Source of the DNA: an uncultured Lachnospiraceae bacterium
GTDB taxonomy: Bacteria > Bacillota > Clostridia > Lachnospirales > Lachnospiraceae
Direction: 5' to 3'
Assembly (NCBI GenBank): GCA_946405625.1
Contig: CAMJHQ010000032.1
Coordinates: 1-40,501, forward strand
DNA: 40,501 nt
Shown: one piece after another, positions 14,667 through 24,365 of the stretch
How positions within the stretch are numbered: the stretch's first letter is position 1
Layout: each line of letters begins with the position of its first letter
Position numbers and translations under genes: made by a program
The notes under the pieces: generated by a model
Told to the model about the DNA's origin: nothing
What the model saw: the letters and a program-made list of their open reading frames with translations, nothing else
Database searches by the model: none

Positions 14667-15665
14667 ATGATTCAAGAAGAAGTAGTGGATGATCTTCCAT
14701 TTGTATCAGCGCTTTTGGTTACAAAGAATGAACAAGACTATATTGAAATTGCGTTGATGTCATTTATTGAGCAGACATATCCTAAAAGCAGGTATGAGAT
14801 TATTATTGTCGATGGGGAATCTACTGATAATACACTTAAAGTGGCTAGAAGTATTAAGAGAAAGTTCGAAACTGACGAATTTAAGATATCAATTATTACT
14901 AATCCAAAACATATTTTGGCATCTGGATGGAATATTGGAATAATGGCAGCAAAGGGCGAGTACGTGATAAGAATTGATGCACATGCGAAGGCATATTCAG
15001 ATTTTATCATGAAAAGTGTCGAGACTATGAAGAGTGTTGAAGCTGCTTGTGTTGGAGGAAAGCTCATTACAAAATCAATGAACGGCAGTAATGGAACGAT
15101 TTCTAAGATTTTGTCATCTCCGTTTGGGGTTGGGAACTCAAGTTTCAGAGTATCTGAAAATGCAGGATTTATGGATACGGCAGTTTATGGCTTATACAAA
15201 AAAAAGATATTTGATGAGATCGGATTATTTAATGAAAAATATGTACGAAATCAAGATTTGCAAATGCATTCTCGTATTAGAAAATCGGGAGGAAAGTTCT
15301 ATTTTAATCCAGAGATTAAATGTGAGTATTATGCACGAAATACTCTAAAAAAAATGATAAAACAAGCTTTTGGAAACGGTAAGTGGAATATGGTGTTATT
15401 AAAGGAAGATCGAAGTGGATTATCAATTCGACACATTGTCCCGTTTGTTTTTGTAATGTTTTTGATGCTTACTACTATTCTAGGGCTTATATATAGACCA
15501 GTTTGGCTATTTGAAGGTGGTGTGCTTGCATTATATGTTTTATTAGGACTTTTTTTTGGGATTAAAGCAAAAGGAAAAGGTATAGAAATAATAGAGATGC
15601 CATTCTTGTTTTTCCTATTACATACGTCATACGGAATTGGATATATTTCGGGATTATTAAAATAA
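14667..15665 (+). CDS. Glycosyltransferase family 2, ExoA-like, with C-terminal membrane spans
   Basis: 332 residues. N-terminal GT-A fold: VSALLVTKNE, VDGESTDNTL, and IRIDAHA as the metal-binding region, resembling ExoA of succinoglycan synthesis. Two or three hydrophobic segments at residues 250-330 should hold it at the membrane. It probably adds a sugar to the lipid-linked intermediate. The start lies one base after the previous stop, so the genes are coupled. Donor and linkage unknown. Confidence 0.88.
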   Translation: MIQEEVVDDLPFVSALLVTKNEQDYIEIALMSFIEQTYPKSRYEIIIVDGESTDNTLKVARSIKRKFETDEFKISIITNPKHILASGWNIGIMAAKGEYVIRIDAHAKAYSDFIMKSVETMKSVEAACVGGKLITKSMNGSNGTISKILSSPFGVGNSSFRVSENAGFMDTAVYGLYKKKIFDEIGLFNEKYVRNQDLQMHSRIRKSGGKFYFNPEIKCEYYARNTLKKMIKQAFGNGKWNMVLLKEDRSGLSIRHIVPFVFVMFLMLTTILGLIYRPVWLFEGGVLALYVLLGLFFGIKAKGKGIEIIEMPFLFFLLHTSYGIGYISGLLK

Positions 15666-15695
15666 AAATCTTATCACTCAAAAGGAGAAATAAAA

Positions 15696-17006
15696 ATGAG
15701 ACTTTATGAGGAGTTGTTACAAAAAAAGGAAAAGTTGTCTTTAGTGGGGCTTGGATATGTAGGAATGCCTATTGCTGTGGCGTTCGCTAGAAAACTAGAT
15801 GTTATAGGTTTTGATTTGAATAGTAAAAAAATCAACTTATATAAAAAAGGAGTCGATCCAACTCACGAGGTTGGAAACGATGCGATTTCAAAGACGACGG
15901 TAGAGTTTACAGATGATGAGAGTAAGCTTAGAGAGGCTAAGTTTCATATTGTCGCAGTTCCTACACCTGTAAATGATGACCATACCCCAGATTTGAGTCC
16001 TGTTGAAGGAGCTAGTAAAATATTAGGACGAAATCTTACCAAGGGGTCTGTGGTCGTGTTTGAATCAACGGTCTATCCAGGAGTTACAGAAGAAGTCTGT
16101 GTTCCAATTCTTGAAAAAGAATCTGGGTTAAAGTGTGGTGTTGATTTTAAAGTTGGATATTCCCCGGAACGGATAAATCCGGGTGATAAGGTGCATAGAT
16201 TAGAAACTATTACGAAAATAGTATCAGGAATGGATGATGAGACCCTTGATTGTGTTGCAAAGGTCTATGAATTAGTAGTAGAGGCAGGAGTTCATCGAGC
16301 AGAGAGTATTAAAGTTGCAGAGGCGGCAAAAGTAATAGAAAATAGTCAACGAGATATAAATATAGCATTCATGAATGAATTGTCTATTATTTTTAACAAA
16401 ATGGGAATTGATACGAAGGCTGTGCTTGAAGCTGCCGGAACTAAGTGGAATTTTTTGAAATTTTATCCTGGACTTGTAGGAGGACATTGTATTGGAGTTG
16501 ATCCATACTATCTTACTTATAAAGCAGAAACTATGGGATATCATAGTCAGATTATTCTATCTGGTAGAAGAATAAACGATGATATGGGTAAGTATGTTGC
16601 AGAAAACTGTGTAAAAAATATCATAGGGGCTGATAAGGCAGTGAAAGGTGCAAGAGTTGCAATACTTGGATTTACATTTAAAGAGAACTGCCCGGATACA
16701 AGAAATACTAAAATCATCGATATCATTCATGAATTAAGAGAATATGGCATTGATCCAATAATAGCTGATCCTGAAGCCGACATTGAAGAAGCAAAGCGCT
16801 TATATGACGTTGAATTTGTAGATGTAAGTACAATTAAAGAGATGGATGCGGTGATTTTAGCAGTAGCACATAACAAATTTAAAAAGCTAGAAATAGATGA
16901 TGTTGATAGCTTGTTTGCGAGAGGGAAAAAAGTATTGCTAGATTTAAAAGGATTGTTTGATAGAAAAGAATTTGAAAGGGCAGGATATATTTATTGGAGA
17001 TTATAA
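15696..17006 (+). CDS. tviB: UDP-N-acetylhexosamine 6-dehydrogenase (TviB/WbpO/WbpA family)
   Basis: 436 residues. NAD-binding GLGYVG (18-23), active-site Cys265 in GGHCIGVDPYYL, and the SPERINPGDK segment (156-165) place it with enzymes that oxidise UDP-GlcNAc or UDP-GalNAc to the uronic acid, rather than with UDP-glucose dehydrogenases. With the epimerase next door it should supply UDP-GalNAcA. AAAGGAGA precedes the start. The symbol is by family resemblance; wbpO would fit equally well. Confidence 0.9.
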   Translation: MRLYEELLQKKEKLSLVGLGYVGMPIAVAFARKLDVIGFDLNSKKINLYKKGVDPTHEVGNDAISKTTVEFTDDESKLREAKFHIVAVPTPVNDDHTPDLSPVEGASKILGRNLTKGSVVVFESTVYPGVTEEVCVPILEKESGLKCGVDFKVGYSPERINPGDKVHRLETITKIVSGMDDETLDCVAKVYELVVEAGVHRAESIKVAEAAKVIENSQRDINIAFMNELSIIFNKMGIDTKAVLEAAGTKWNFLKFYPGLVGGHCIGVDPYYLTYKAETMGYHSQIILSGRRINDDMGKYVAENCVKNIIGADKAVKGARVAILGFTFKENCPDTRNTKIIDIIHELREYGIDPIIADPEADIEEAKRLYDVEFVDVSTIKEMDAVILAVAHNKFKKLEIDDVDSLFARGKKVLLDLKGLFDRKEFERAGYIYWRL

Positions 17007-17047
17007 TTTAAATTTATAGGAAAATATAATAATCGGAGGTTGCATAA

Positions 17048-18022
17048 ATGGGATATCAAAGTATTGCCTTTCCTAAAGATAGTTTGTTTTTGGTTACGGG
17101 AGGGGCTGGATTTATTGGATCTAATCTTTGTGAAGCGATACTTGGTTTAGGGTATAAAGTTCGTTGTTTAGATGATTTCTCTACAGGAAAGAAAGAAAAT
17201 GTTGACATGTTTATAAAAGAGGAAAATTATGAGTTTATAAAAGGAGATATTAAGGATTTTGATACTTGTATGGAAGCTTGTAGAGGGGTAGATTATGTCC
17301 TTAACCAAGCAGCTTGGGGTTCGGTTCCAAGATCAATTGAGCTGCCATTATTTTACTGTGAAAATAATATTAAAGGAACACTAAACATGTTGGAAGCTGC
17401 AAGGCAGAATAAGGTGAAAAAATTCGTATATGCTTCATCTTCTTCTGTATATGGAGATGAACCTAATTTGCCCAAAAAAGAAGGACAAGAAGGTAATTTA
17501 CTTTCACCTTATGCGGTAAGTAAAAGGGCAGATGAGGAGTGGGCAAAACAATATACCAGACATTATGGATTAGATACTTATGGATTGAGATACTTCAATG
17601 TTTTTGGACGTCGTCAGGATCCGAATGGCGCGTATGCAGCAGTTATTCCTAAATTTATAAAACAACTCTTGAATGGTGAGAGACCTACAATTAATGGAGA
17701 TGGTCACCAGAGTCGAGATTTTACATATATTGAAAATGTGATAGAGGCAAATTTAAAAGCCTGTATAGCTGGACAAGAGGCGGCAGGTGAAGTCTATAAT
17801 ATTGCCTATGGTGGAAGAGAATATTTGTTGGATATTTATTATGATTTGACAAAGGCTTTAGGGGTTAATGTTGAACCTATATTTGGACCAGATAGGGCAG
17901 GTGATATAAGGCATAGTAATGCGGATATCAATAAAGCAAGGATGATGTTGAAATATGATCCTGATTGGAGTTTTGAAAGAGGAATAGAAGCTGCTATTGA
18001 ATGGTACAAGGAGAACTTGTAA
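17048..18022 (+). CDS. tviC: UDP-GlcNAc(A) C4-epimerase (TviC/WbpP family)
   Basis: 324-residue extended SDR: TGGAGFIG (17-24), S131/S132 region with SSSVYG, and Y155-x3-K159 (PYAVSK). The GRRQDPNGAYAAVIPKF segment and SVPRS are typical of WbpP/TviC epimerases for N-acetylated or uronic UDP-sugars. It pairs with the upstream dehydrogenase. Strong GGAGG about 10 bases before the ATG. It overlaps the next gene by one base (TAATG). Confidence 0.92.
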   Translation: MGYQSIAFPKDSLFLVTGGAGFIGSNLCEAILGLGYKVRCLDDFSTGKKENVDMFIKEENYEFIKGDIKDFDTCMEACRGVDYVLNQAAWGSVPRSIELPLFYCENNIKGTLNMLEAARQNKVKKFVYASSSSVYGDEPNLPKKEGQEGNLLSPYAVSKRADEEWAKQYTRHYGLDTYGLRYFNVFGRRQDPNGAYAAVIPKFIKQLLNGERPTINGDGHQSRDFTYIENVIEANLKACIAGQEAAGEVYNIAYGGREYLLDIYYDLTKALGVNVEPIFGPDRAGDIRHSNADINKARMMLKYDPDWSFERGIEAAIEWYKENL

Positions 18023-18990
18023 TGAGTAATAAACCATTAGTTTCAATCATTGTTCCTATATATAATGTTGAAAAATACTTAGAAAAATGTATCGAATCAT
18101 TATTATCACAAGACTATAAACCTTTAGAGATTATATTGGTGGATGATTGTTCCACAGATAATAGTGTACAAATTGCTAAGATTTATTCAGAAAAATATGC
18201 AGATAATTGTAAGCTGATTCTCAGAGATGAAAATGGAGGTCTTTCATTAGCTCGAAACACGGGGATGAAATATGCTTCGGGGGAATGGCTATCATTTGTT
18301 GATTCAGATGACTGGGTTTCAAAAGATTATATAAGCTCATTGTTAAGTGTTGCAGATAGTATTGGTGCGGATGTAGTGATAGGAAATGCAGATTATGTAT
18401 ACGAAAATGGGGAGACGAAATCTGCTAATGCTTTCGGAAATGTTCAAGTAGGTGCAGGAAACAAAGAAATAATAGCTTTATGTAGATCGTATGCTTGTGG
18501 AAGAATCTTTAGGTCATCATTATTTCATGATTCCGGGATTTTTTTTCCGGAGGATATAAAACGTAGTGAAGATATTGGTACAATAATACCTATTTTAACA
18601 AAAGCAGAAAAAATAGGAGTGCTTGATAAAACTGTATATTATTATTTTCAAAGAAAAACATCAATTTCAAACTCAAATAAAAATATAGACTTATCATTTT
18701 ATCCTAAAACATTACAAAGAATGTTTGATCTTTCGGATAGAGGTTATGAAGAAGAATTGGAGTTTCGTGCAGTTCATGAAATGCTATATGGAATGATATA
18801 TCTAATGATTAGTTCGGGTAAATCAAGAGAAGATTTTATCAAACATGTTGAATGGTTTACTAACAAATTCCCTAACTGGAAAAATAATAAATATATTAAA
18901 AATCTTCCATTGGCTAAGAAACTATTTGTAAATCTAGCAGGTGGTAAAAAGTATTTATTTGTTAAATTACTTGTTAAGGCCCGAGGATGA
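18022..18990 (+). CDS. Glycosyltransferase family 2
   Basis: 322 residues from the ATG at 18022. The frame is open from 18001, but AAGGAGA at 18008-18014 and the TAATG overlap fix the start at 18022. GT-A marks: VSIIVPIYNVEKYLEKC, ILVDDCSTDNS, LSLARNTGM and DSDDW (the DXD-type metal site). No membrane span, so it acts at the inner face. Similar to EpsJ/WcaA-type enzymes of capsule loci; the sugar added is unknown. Confidence 0.9.
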   Translation: MSNKPLVSIIVPIYNVEKYLEKCIESLLSQDYKPLEIILVDDCSTDNSVQIAKIYSEKYADNCKLILRDENGGLSLARNTGMKYASGEWLSFVDSDDWVSKDYISSLLSVADSIGADVVIGNADYVYENGETKSANAFGNVQVGAGNKEIIALCRSYACGRIFRSSLFHDSGIFFPEDIKRSEDIGTIIPILTKAEKIGVLDKTVYYYFQRKTSISNSNKNIDLSFYPKTLQRMFDLSDRGYEEELEFRAVHEMLYGMIYLMISSGKSREDFIKHVEWFTNKFPNWKNNKYIKNLPLAKKLFVNLAGGKKYLFVKLLVKARG

Positions 18991-19014
18991 TTTTGAAATA
19001 TTTAGGTGTATATT

Positions 19015-20316
19015 ATGAGCTTTGAACAGAGAGTAAATTATCAACTTAATAAATTTCCTTCATTAAAAAGGTACATTAAGTCATTTTATCAACATGTGAT
19101 GTATGCATTATCTCGAAAGATTAAAAGTGAAGGGAACATCCTTCGCATTTCACCAGATGATAATTCACATGAATATTTTTTTGGGTATTATGACAAATCC
19201 CCGTGGGATATGTCGGATCGTTTTGTCCTTTGTATGAGAGCTAATGATACTTGGACTGATGTAAGTCCAAAAGAAAAGGCGGATATTCTTATAATAGACA
19301 CAAGTCTTTCGGAATCTGATGATAACAGGATAAAAAAGATAGCGGAAACTAATTCATGGAATGTTCAACAGGCATGTATGCTTCAATGGTTGGGCCCGGA
19401 TTATTGTTCTCGTATTCTTTATAATGATTATCGTGATGGAAAGTACGTTGCTGTGATTAAAAACATTAATAATGGAGAAGAACGTATTATTCAGGCTCCT
19501 GTATATACTGTATCATCTGATGGAAGGATGGCATTGACGCTAGACTTTTCACGATTATACAATCTTCGACCAGGATATGGGTATTATAACGTGCCAGAAA
19601 AAACAAAAGGAGATTTGTTACCAAATGCGCCAGCAGTGTGGAAAATAGATTTAGAAACAAATGAAGTTAAGGCACTCCTATCTTATATGGATTTTGCGAA
19701 ATTTGAGCCTCGAATAGAAATGAAGGAATCTAATTCGGTTCATAAAGTTAATCATTTAATGATTAGCCCAAATGGAAAACGATGCATGGTTCTATATCGT
19801 TGGTTTGTGGGAGATAGAAAGTATACAAGGCTTATAACATTTGATACTTTAGATGGGGGGAATATGTACGTTTTATCTGATGATGACATGGTGAGTCATT
19901 GCATTTGGAAAGATGATCAGCATATTCTCGCTTTTGAAAATAAGAATAATGGTGGTACAGGATATTATCTTATGAGAGATAGGACACAGGATTATATACG
20001 TTGTTGGGATGAATTAACAGGGGATGGCCATCCGAGTTATAGCCCCAACAGAGAATGGATAGTTACTGATTCATATCCGGATAGAACGAGAATCCAGTAT
20101 CTACGAGTTATGAAAGATGAAAATAGTAAACCGGAAATAATCGCTAAAGTTTTTTCACCATTTAAATATGACAATGATACAAGATGTGATCTTCATCCGC
20201 GATGGAATCATGCTGGAGATAAAATATGTTTTGATTCAGTTTATGAAGGACATAGGGGACTCTATTGTGTTGGTATTCATAATAATGAATCGGCTATTAC
20301 AAAATCAAATAATTAG
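19015..20316 (+). CDS. Polysaccharide-locus beta-propeller protein (TolB/oligogalacturonate-lyase-like)
   Basis: 433 residues without signal peptide or clear membrane span. Recurrent blade-like segments are visible: FFGYYDKSPWD near residue 55, VNHLMISPNGKRC, GDGHPSYSPNREWIVTDSYP and CDLHPRWNHAGDKICFDS. These resemble TolB-type and oligogalacturonate-lyase (PL22-like) propellers; proteins with the GYYDKSPW motif occur in capsule and exopolysaccharide loci but their role is not known to me. The locus is predicted to make a uronic-acid sugar, so a sugar-binding or lyase-like role is possible (inference). A GTG at 19006 is in frame; TAGGTG six bases before ATG 19015 favours the shorter form. Confidence 0.8.
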   Translation: MSFEQRVNYQLNKFPSLKRYIKSFYQHVMYALSRKIKSEGNILRISPDDNSHEYFFGYYDKSPWDMSDRFVLCMRANDTWTDVSPKEKADILIIDTSLSESDDNRIKKIAETNSWNVQQACMLQWLGPDYCSRILYNDYRDGKYVAVIKNINNGEERIIQAPVYTVSSDGRMALTLDFSRLYNLRPGYGYYNVPEKTKGDLLPNAPAVWKIDLETNEVKALLSYMDFAKFEPRIEMKESNSVHKVNHLMISPNGKRCMVLYRWFVGDRKYTRLITFDTLDGGNMYVLSDDDMVSHCIWKDDQHILAFENKNNGGTGYYLMRDRTQDYIRCWDELTGDGHPSYSPNREWIVTDSYPDRTRIQYLRVMKDENSKPEIIAKVFSPFKYDNDTRCDLHPRWNHAGDKICFDSVYEGHRGLYCVGIHNNESAITKSNN

Positions 20317-20345
20317 ATTAGAGAGGTGTAATTAAGTATAATAAA

Positions 20346-21419
20346 ATGAAGATTGTATTTCTTACATACATGCATGGATTCGGAGGGGCGGAAAAACAAA
20401 ATGCTATGCTTGCAAATGCAATGGTAGCTAAAGGTCATGATGTTACCGTAATATCAATAAGTCTAAATAATGTCTGCTATGCATTAGATGAGCATATAAA
20501 GTATATTTTTTTGCCAGATAGAACAGAGAATGTTCTACGGATAGTTACTCGTTATCAGGATATAAAATCTATTTTGAAAAAGATAAAACCTGATATTACA
20601 GTAAACTTTTGGTTTCAGTCTGCATATATGTCAGCTTTTATGTCAAAAAAATATGTTGGTAAATTAATATATGCTGAAAGAGGGGATCCAGGAGATAGTG
20701 AGTATAATGGATTGTTAAGTTTTATCAGAAAGATAACTTTGCCGAGAATTGATGGGTTTGTTTTTCAGTCTAGAGGTGCACAGGAGTTTTTTAATGAGAA
20801 GATTAAAAAGAGAAGTATTGTTGTACCGAATCCGGTTTTTATATCTAATGACAAATTACCAGAAATAGACGAACGAAGAAAAGTAATTGTTTCAGTTGGT
20901 AGATTGCATCATCATAAAAACTATAAATTATTAATAGATGCATTTGCGCTAATTGCTGATAGAATTCCTGATTATTCTTTAGAGATTTACGGGGATGGAG
21001 AATTAAAAGAAAATCTTATACGTCAAATTAATGAGAATGGACTGACTAAAAGGGTTTTTATAAAAGGAACAAGTGATCATATACATCAGTTGATATATGA
21101 CGCATCATTGTTTGTGCTTAGTTCTGATCATGAGGGGATGCCTAATACTTTAATGGAAGCCATGGCATTAGGTATACCTTGTATTTCCACTGATTGTAAG
21201 CCAGGTGGTGCGCGTGAGATAATTGATAATGACATTAATGGATGTATAACGCCATCTGGAGATAAAAAGGCTTTAGCAGATGCAATTATCAATGTATTAT
21301 CTGATAGAGAGTTATGTAATCGTTTTGGTATTGAAGGAAAGAAGAAAATGAAGCAGTTTAAACCGGAATATATATATGAAAGATGGGAGTCTTTTTTTGT
21401 AAAATTGGTAGATGATTAG
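20346..21419 (+). CDS. Glycosyltransferase family 4 (GT-B)
   Basis: 357 residues. N-terminal GFGGAEKQNAMLAN glycine-rich loop, VVPNPV linker, then VSVGRLHHHKNYKLLIDAF and the E-x7-E-type catalytic segment DHEGMPNTLMEAMALGIP with CISTDCKPGGAREII after it. Retaining enzyme using a nucleotide sugar, probably acting on the lipid-linked oligosaccharide. The nearest Shine-Dalgarno sequence (GAGAGGTG, 20321-20328) is 17 bases from the ATG, longer than normal, which may lower expression. Confidence 0.9.
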   Translation: MKIVFLTYMHGFGGAEKQNAMLANAMVAKGHDVTVISISLNNVCYALDEHIKYIFLPDRTENVLRIVTRYQDIKSILKKIKPDITVNFWFQSAYMSAFMSKKYVGKLIYAERGDPGDSEYNGLLSFIRKITLPRIDGFVFQSRGAQEFFNEKIKKRSIVVPNPVFISNDKLPEIDERRKVIVSVGRLHHHKNYKLLIDAFALIADRIPDYSLEIYGDGELKENLIRQINENGLTKRVFIKGTSDHIHQLIYDASLFVLSSDHEGMPNTLMEAMALGIPCISTDCKPGGAREIIDNDINGCITPSGDKKALADAIINVLSDRELCNRFGIEGKKKMKQFKPEYIYERWESFFVKLVDD

Positions 21420-21429
21420 GTAAATTGGA

Positions 21430-22671
21430 ATGGCAAAAAAGGTAGAAAAAGAGCGCTTGAGTTGGAATGAGATTTCGTTGGTATTTATAATAGTTTCAAA
21501 TATCTGTTTCTATACGATTGATATGATTAATCTGTATAGAGTTCTGACTCTTTCGGGAATTGCAATCTCAGTTATTAATAATTTCCGATATTTTAACTTT
21601 AAAATTCAGAAATCAAATTGTGTCGTATGGTTAATAGCGATTTATTCGATTTTCTTTTTTTATGGATTTTTCTTTCTCCAGGCGGGCACGTTTGCGTGGG
21701 ATAGTATGTTGACAAGATTTGGAGAAAATATAGCCATTTATTTGGCGATTAAAGGGTTGTTTTATGAAAGAGGAGAAAACATCTTAAGACCGTTTGTTGT
21801 TTCGGGAATTCTATCGTTTTTTTATTTGGCTGTAAAGGAATTTGCAATCATTATAGGAGGTGGAATTAGAATTGGAAGCACTATGAGTGGAAATGCAAAT
21901 ACTGTAGGTTTCAATTTTGGTTTTTTTTCGTTATTGGTTGCATGGGATTACTGTAAAACGAAGAAAAAACAAAATCTAATTCTTCTGGTAGGCTTTATTG
22001 TAATAATGCTTCTAACGGGTTCAAAAAAAGCAGTTATAATTATAATTCTCGACTTGTTTATGATCATAATATATGAGAAGAAAAAAGTAAGCATGTGGCT
22101 AAAAATGATGCTGATTTGTGCATTTGGAGTGTATGCTATTTTTAATATTCCGTATCTTTATGACATAATAGGAATTCGTATAGAGTCTATGATAGTAACT
22201 ATGTTTTCAAACTCTTCAAATATTGCAAGGTTTTATTCATATTCTACAAGTATGAGAGAACTGATGATTAGAGAGGCTTTTGCATTGTTCCTTTCAAAGC
22301 CTATTTTTGGAGGAGGATATAATTATTTCTTTGCGAATACTAGCACATTGTATGATTATTCACATTGCAATTATACTGAATTATTGTGTAGCTTTGGTGT
22401 GGTTGGAACATTGATTTTTTATTCTAAATACTTTTCAAATATGACATATATTATTCGAAATAAAATACATCGAAGTCCTTTTTACTTTAATATAGGAATT
22501 GTGGGTATGTTTTTAACATTTGAAATGCTTATTGTGGATTGGGCTACTGTTACATTTTCAGGTCAATGTATGGGTTATATTCCAATCATGTTTACGTCTG
22601 CAGCATTGGATTATGTTAGAAGTGATATAAATACGAGGGGTAGTAATGCACAACAGAAAATTAACAAATAA
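21430..22671 (+). CDS. wzy: O-antigen polymerase/ligase-like membrane protein (Wzy-like)
   Basis: 413 residues with 10-12 hydrophobic segments and a larger polar loop around residues 255-320 (FSNSSNIARFYSYSTSMREL ... GGGYNYFFANT ... YSHCNYTELLCSFGVVG). The Arg-containing loop and the H-N-x-Y-x-E pattern are typical of the Wzy/WaaL superfamily. It should link repeat units on the outer face of the membrane after flipping. Wzy proteins vary greatly, so the assignment rests on topology, loop pattern and position beside a Wzx. Confidence 0.8.
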   Translation: MAKKVEKERLSWNEISLVFIIVSNICFYTIDMINLYRVLTLSGIAISVINNFRYFNFKIQKSNCVVWLIAIYSIFFFYGFFFLQAGTFAWDSMLTRFGENIAIYLAIKGLFYERGENILRPFVVSGILSFFYLAVKEFAIIIGGGIRIGSTMSGNANTVGFNFGFFSLLVAWDYCKTKKKQNLILLVGFIVIMLLTGSKKAVIIIILDLFMIIIYEKKKVSMWLKMMLICAFGVYAIFNIPYLYDIIGIRIESMIVTMFSNSSNIARFYSYSTSMRELMIREAFALFLSKPIFGGGYNYFFANTSTLYDYSHCNYTELLCSFGVVGTLIFYSKYFSNMTYIIRNKIHRSPFYFNIGIVGMFLTFEMLIVDWATVTFSGQCMGYIPIMFTSAALDYVRSDINTRGSNAQQKINK

Positions 22672-24133
22672 TACCATATCATCGTTAATTTTGCAGATTA
22701 CAACCATTGTATGTGGGTTTATCTTACCTAAATTAATCTTAGACAAATTCGGTTCGGAAATCAATGGACTTGTAAATTCAATAGCTCAATTTTTGTCTAT
22801 TATTGCCTTTTTGGATTTGGGAGTCGGAGCAGTATTTCAATCTTCATTATATAAACCGTTAGCGGATGGGGATAATGTTAATCTAAGCAAGATTTATGCT
22901 TCAGGACAAAAATTTTTTACCCGGCTTGCAGAAGTTCTTCTGATATATATTTTGGCATTAATATGTATATTTCCTCATATCCCCAATCATAAATTCGGGT
23001 TTATATATACTACAACATTAATTGTTGCAATGGGTATTAGTTATTTCGCTCAATATTTTTTTGGTATGGCAAATGGATTATTATTGACTGCCGATCAAAG
23101 AGGCTATGTTGCATATAATATTCAAATAATCACTATAATTCTTAATACGTTAGCATGTTATATTCTAATAAAACTTGGTGCTACTATACATATTGTTAAG
23201 TTATCTACATCCCTAATATATGTGGCGAGGCCAGTTTTGCTAAAGATATATGTTGATAGACATTATCAAATTGAACGGGGGATTAAATATGATGTTGAGC
23301 CGATTAGACAAAAATGGAATGGGTTAGCTCAACATGTAGCATCTGTGGTGCTTGAAAGTACTGATACTATAGTATTAACTATTTTTTCAACTTTACCGAA
23401 TGTTTCTATTTATTCAATGTATTATCTTGTGATTTCTGGAATAAAACAGTTATTTAATGCGACTACTAATGGTGTTCAGGCATTAATTGGAGAATTATAT
23501 GCCAAAAATAAAATACGAGAGCTACAAAAAGTTTTTGCGTGGACTGAATGGACTATTCATACAATCACAACCATTATTTTTGGATGTGCTCTTGTATTAA
23601 TTGTTCCATTCATTATGATTTACACACGAGAGGTTGATGATGCAAACTATTATCAACCGATTTTTTCTTTCTTTATCGTAGTAGCATATGCAATGTATTC
23701 ATACAGGTTACCATACCACATAGTTATCAAAGCAGGTGTCCATTATAAACAAACGCAGCATTGTTACATTATTGCTACAGTTTCTAATATTGTAATATCT
23801 ATTTTTACAGTGAAGTTCTTTGGCTTGGTTGGCGTTGCTATAGGAACATTTGTTGCAATGACGTATCAGACAGTTTGGATGGCATGGTATAATTCGAAAA
23901 ATATCATTAAATGGCCTTTTGAAAAGTTTTTAAAGCAAGTAGTTGTTGATGCTTTGACGTATATGTGTGGTATTTTTTTTACAATAAATATTCATATATA
24001 TGAGTATTCGTATTTAAACTGGGTCATAATGGCAATTAAAGTTTTTTCTATATGGTTGATATGTTGTTTTGTGATAAATTTAGTATTCTATAGAGATTAT
24101 TTTCGGATGATTTATAAGAAGATAAAGAAATGA
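22646..24133 (+). CDS. wzx: Polysaccharide flippase (Wzx-like, MATE/MOP superfamily)
   Basis: 495 residues with about 14 membrane spans; NTISSLILQITTIVCGFILP near the N-terminus and the FGSEINGLVNS segment are typical of PST-family exporters of cell-surface polysaccharides. It should flip undecaprenyl-linked repeat units across the membrane. The start overlaps the polymerase gene by 26 bases and has GAGGGG upstream. Last gene of the polysaccharide transcript; a strong terminator begins 43 bases after its stop. No Wzz/Wze chain-length regulator is in the window. Confidence 0.9.
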   Translation: MHNRKLTNNTISSLILQITTIVCGFILPKLILDKFGSEINGLVNSIAQFLSIIAFLDLGVGAVFQSSLYKPLADGDNVNLSKIYASGQKFFTRLAEVLLIYILALICIFPHIPNHKFGFIYTTTLIVAMGISYFAQYFFGMANGLLLTADQRGYVAYNIQIITIILNTLACYILIKLGATIHIVKLSTSLIYVARPVLLKIYVDRHYQIERGIKYDVEPIRQKWNGLAQHVASVVLESTDTIVLTIFSTLPNVSIYSMYYLVISGIKQLFNATTNGVQALIGELYAKNKIRELQKVFAWTEWTIHTITTIIFGCALVLIVPFIMIYTREVDDANYYQPIFSFFIVVAYAMYSYRLPYHIVIKAGVHYKQTQHCYIIATVSNIVISIFTVKFFGLVGVAIGTFVAMTYQTVWMAWYNSKNIIKWPFEKFLKQVVVDALTYMCGIFFTINIHIYEYSYLNWVIMAIKVFSIWLICCFVINLVFYRDYFRMIYKKIKK

Positions 24134-24175
24134 ATCAACTTAAATTGTGGCTTAGCACTGGAATGAAACGTAAGC

Positions 24176-24222
24176 CTGAAGAATAAATGTGGGGTTTTCC
24201 CATTTATTCTTCAGTTTGAATT
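24176..24222 (+). terminator. Strong terminator ending the polysaccharide operon
   Basis: Fourteen-base perfect stem CTGAAGAATAAATG (24176-24189) / CATTTATTCTTCAG (24201-24214), 11-base loop that can pair further (GGG/CCC), then TTTGAATTT. Confidence 0.9.
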
Positions 24223-24244
24223 TCTAAAGGAGATTAGATATCTT

Positions 24245-24340
24245 TTGTTCGTTTGGTGGCATATTGATGGATATGACGCAGGTAAGGATGATGTTGGAAT
24301 AATAGAGGATTTAAAAGCGGCTACTAATTGTTATATATGA
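24245..24340 (+). pseudogene. 31-codon TTG-started frame, small protein or gene remnant
   Basis: After AAAGGAG (24226-24232) the frame from TTG 24245 reads LFVWWHIDGYDAGKDDVG and continues for 13 more residues to TGA at 24338. The composition looks protein-like and the frame stays open upstream through the terminator loop without an ATG, so it may be the tail of a lost gene. It lies at the boundary between the polysaccharide operon and the AT-rich cargo. Confidence 0.3.
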
Positions 24341-24365
24341 ATATTACAGATTGAAGGGAAGTTTT

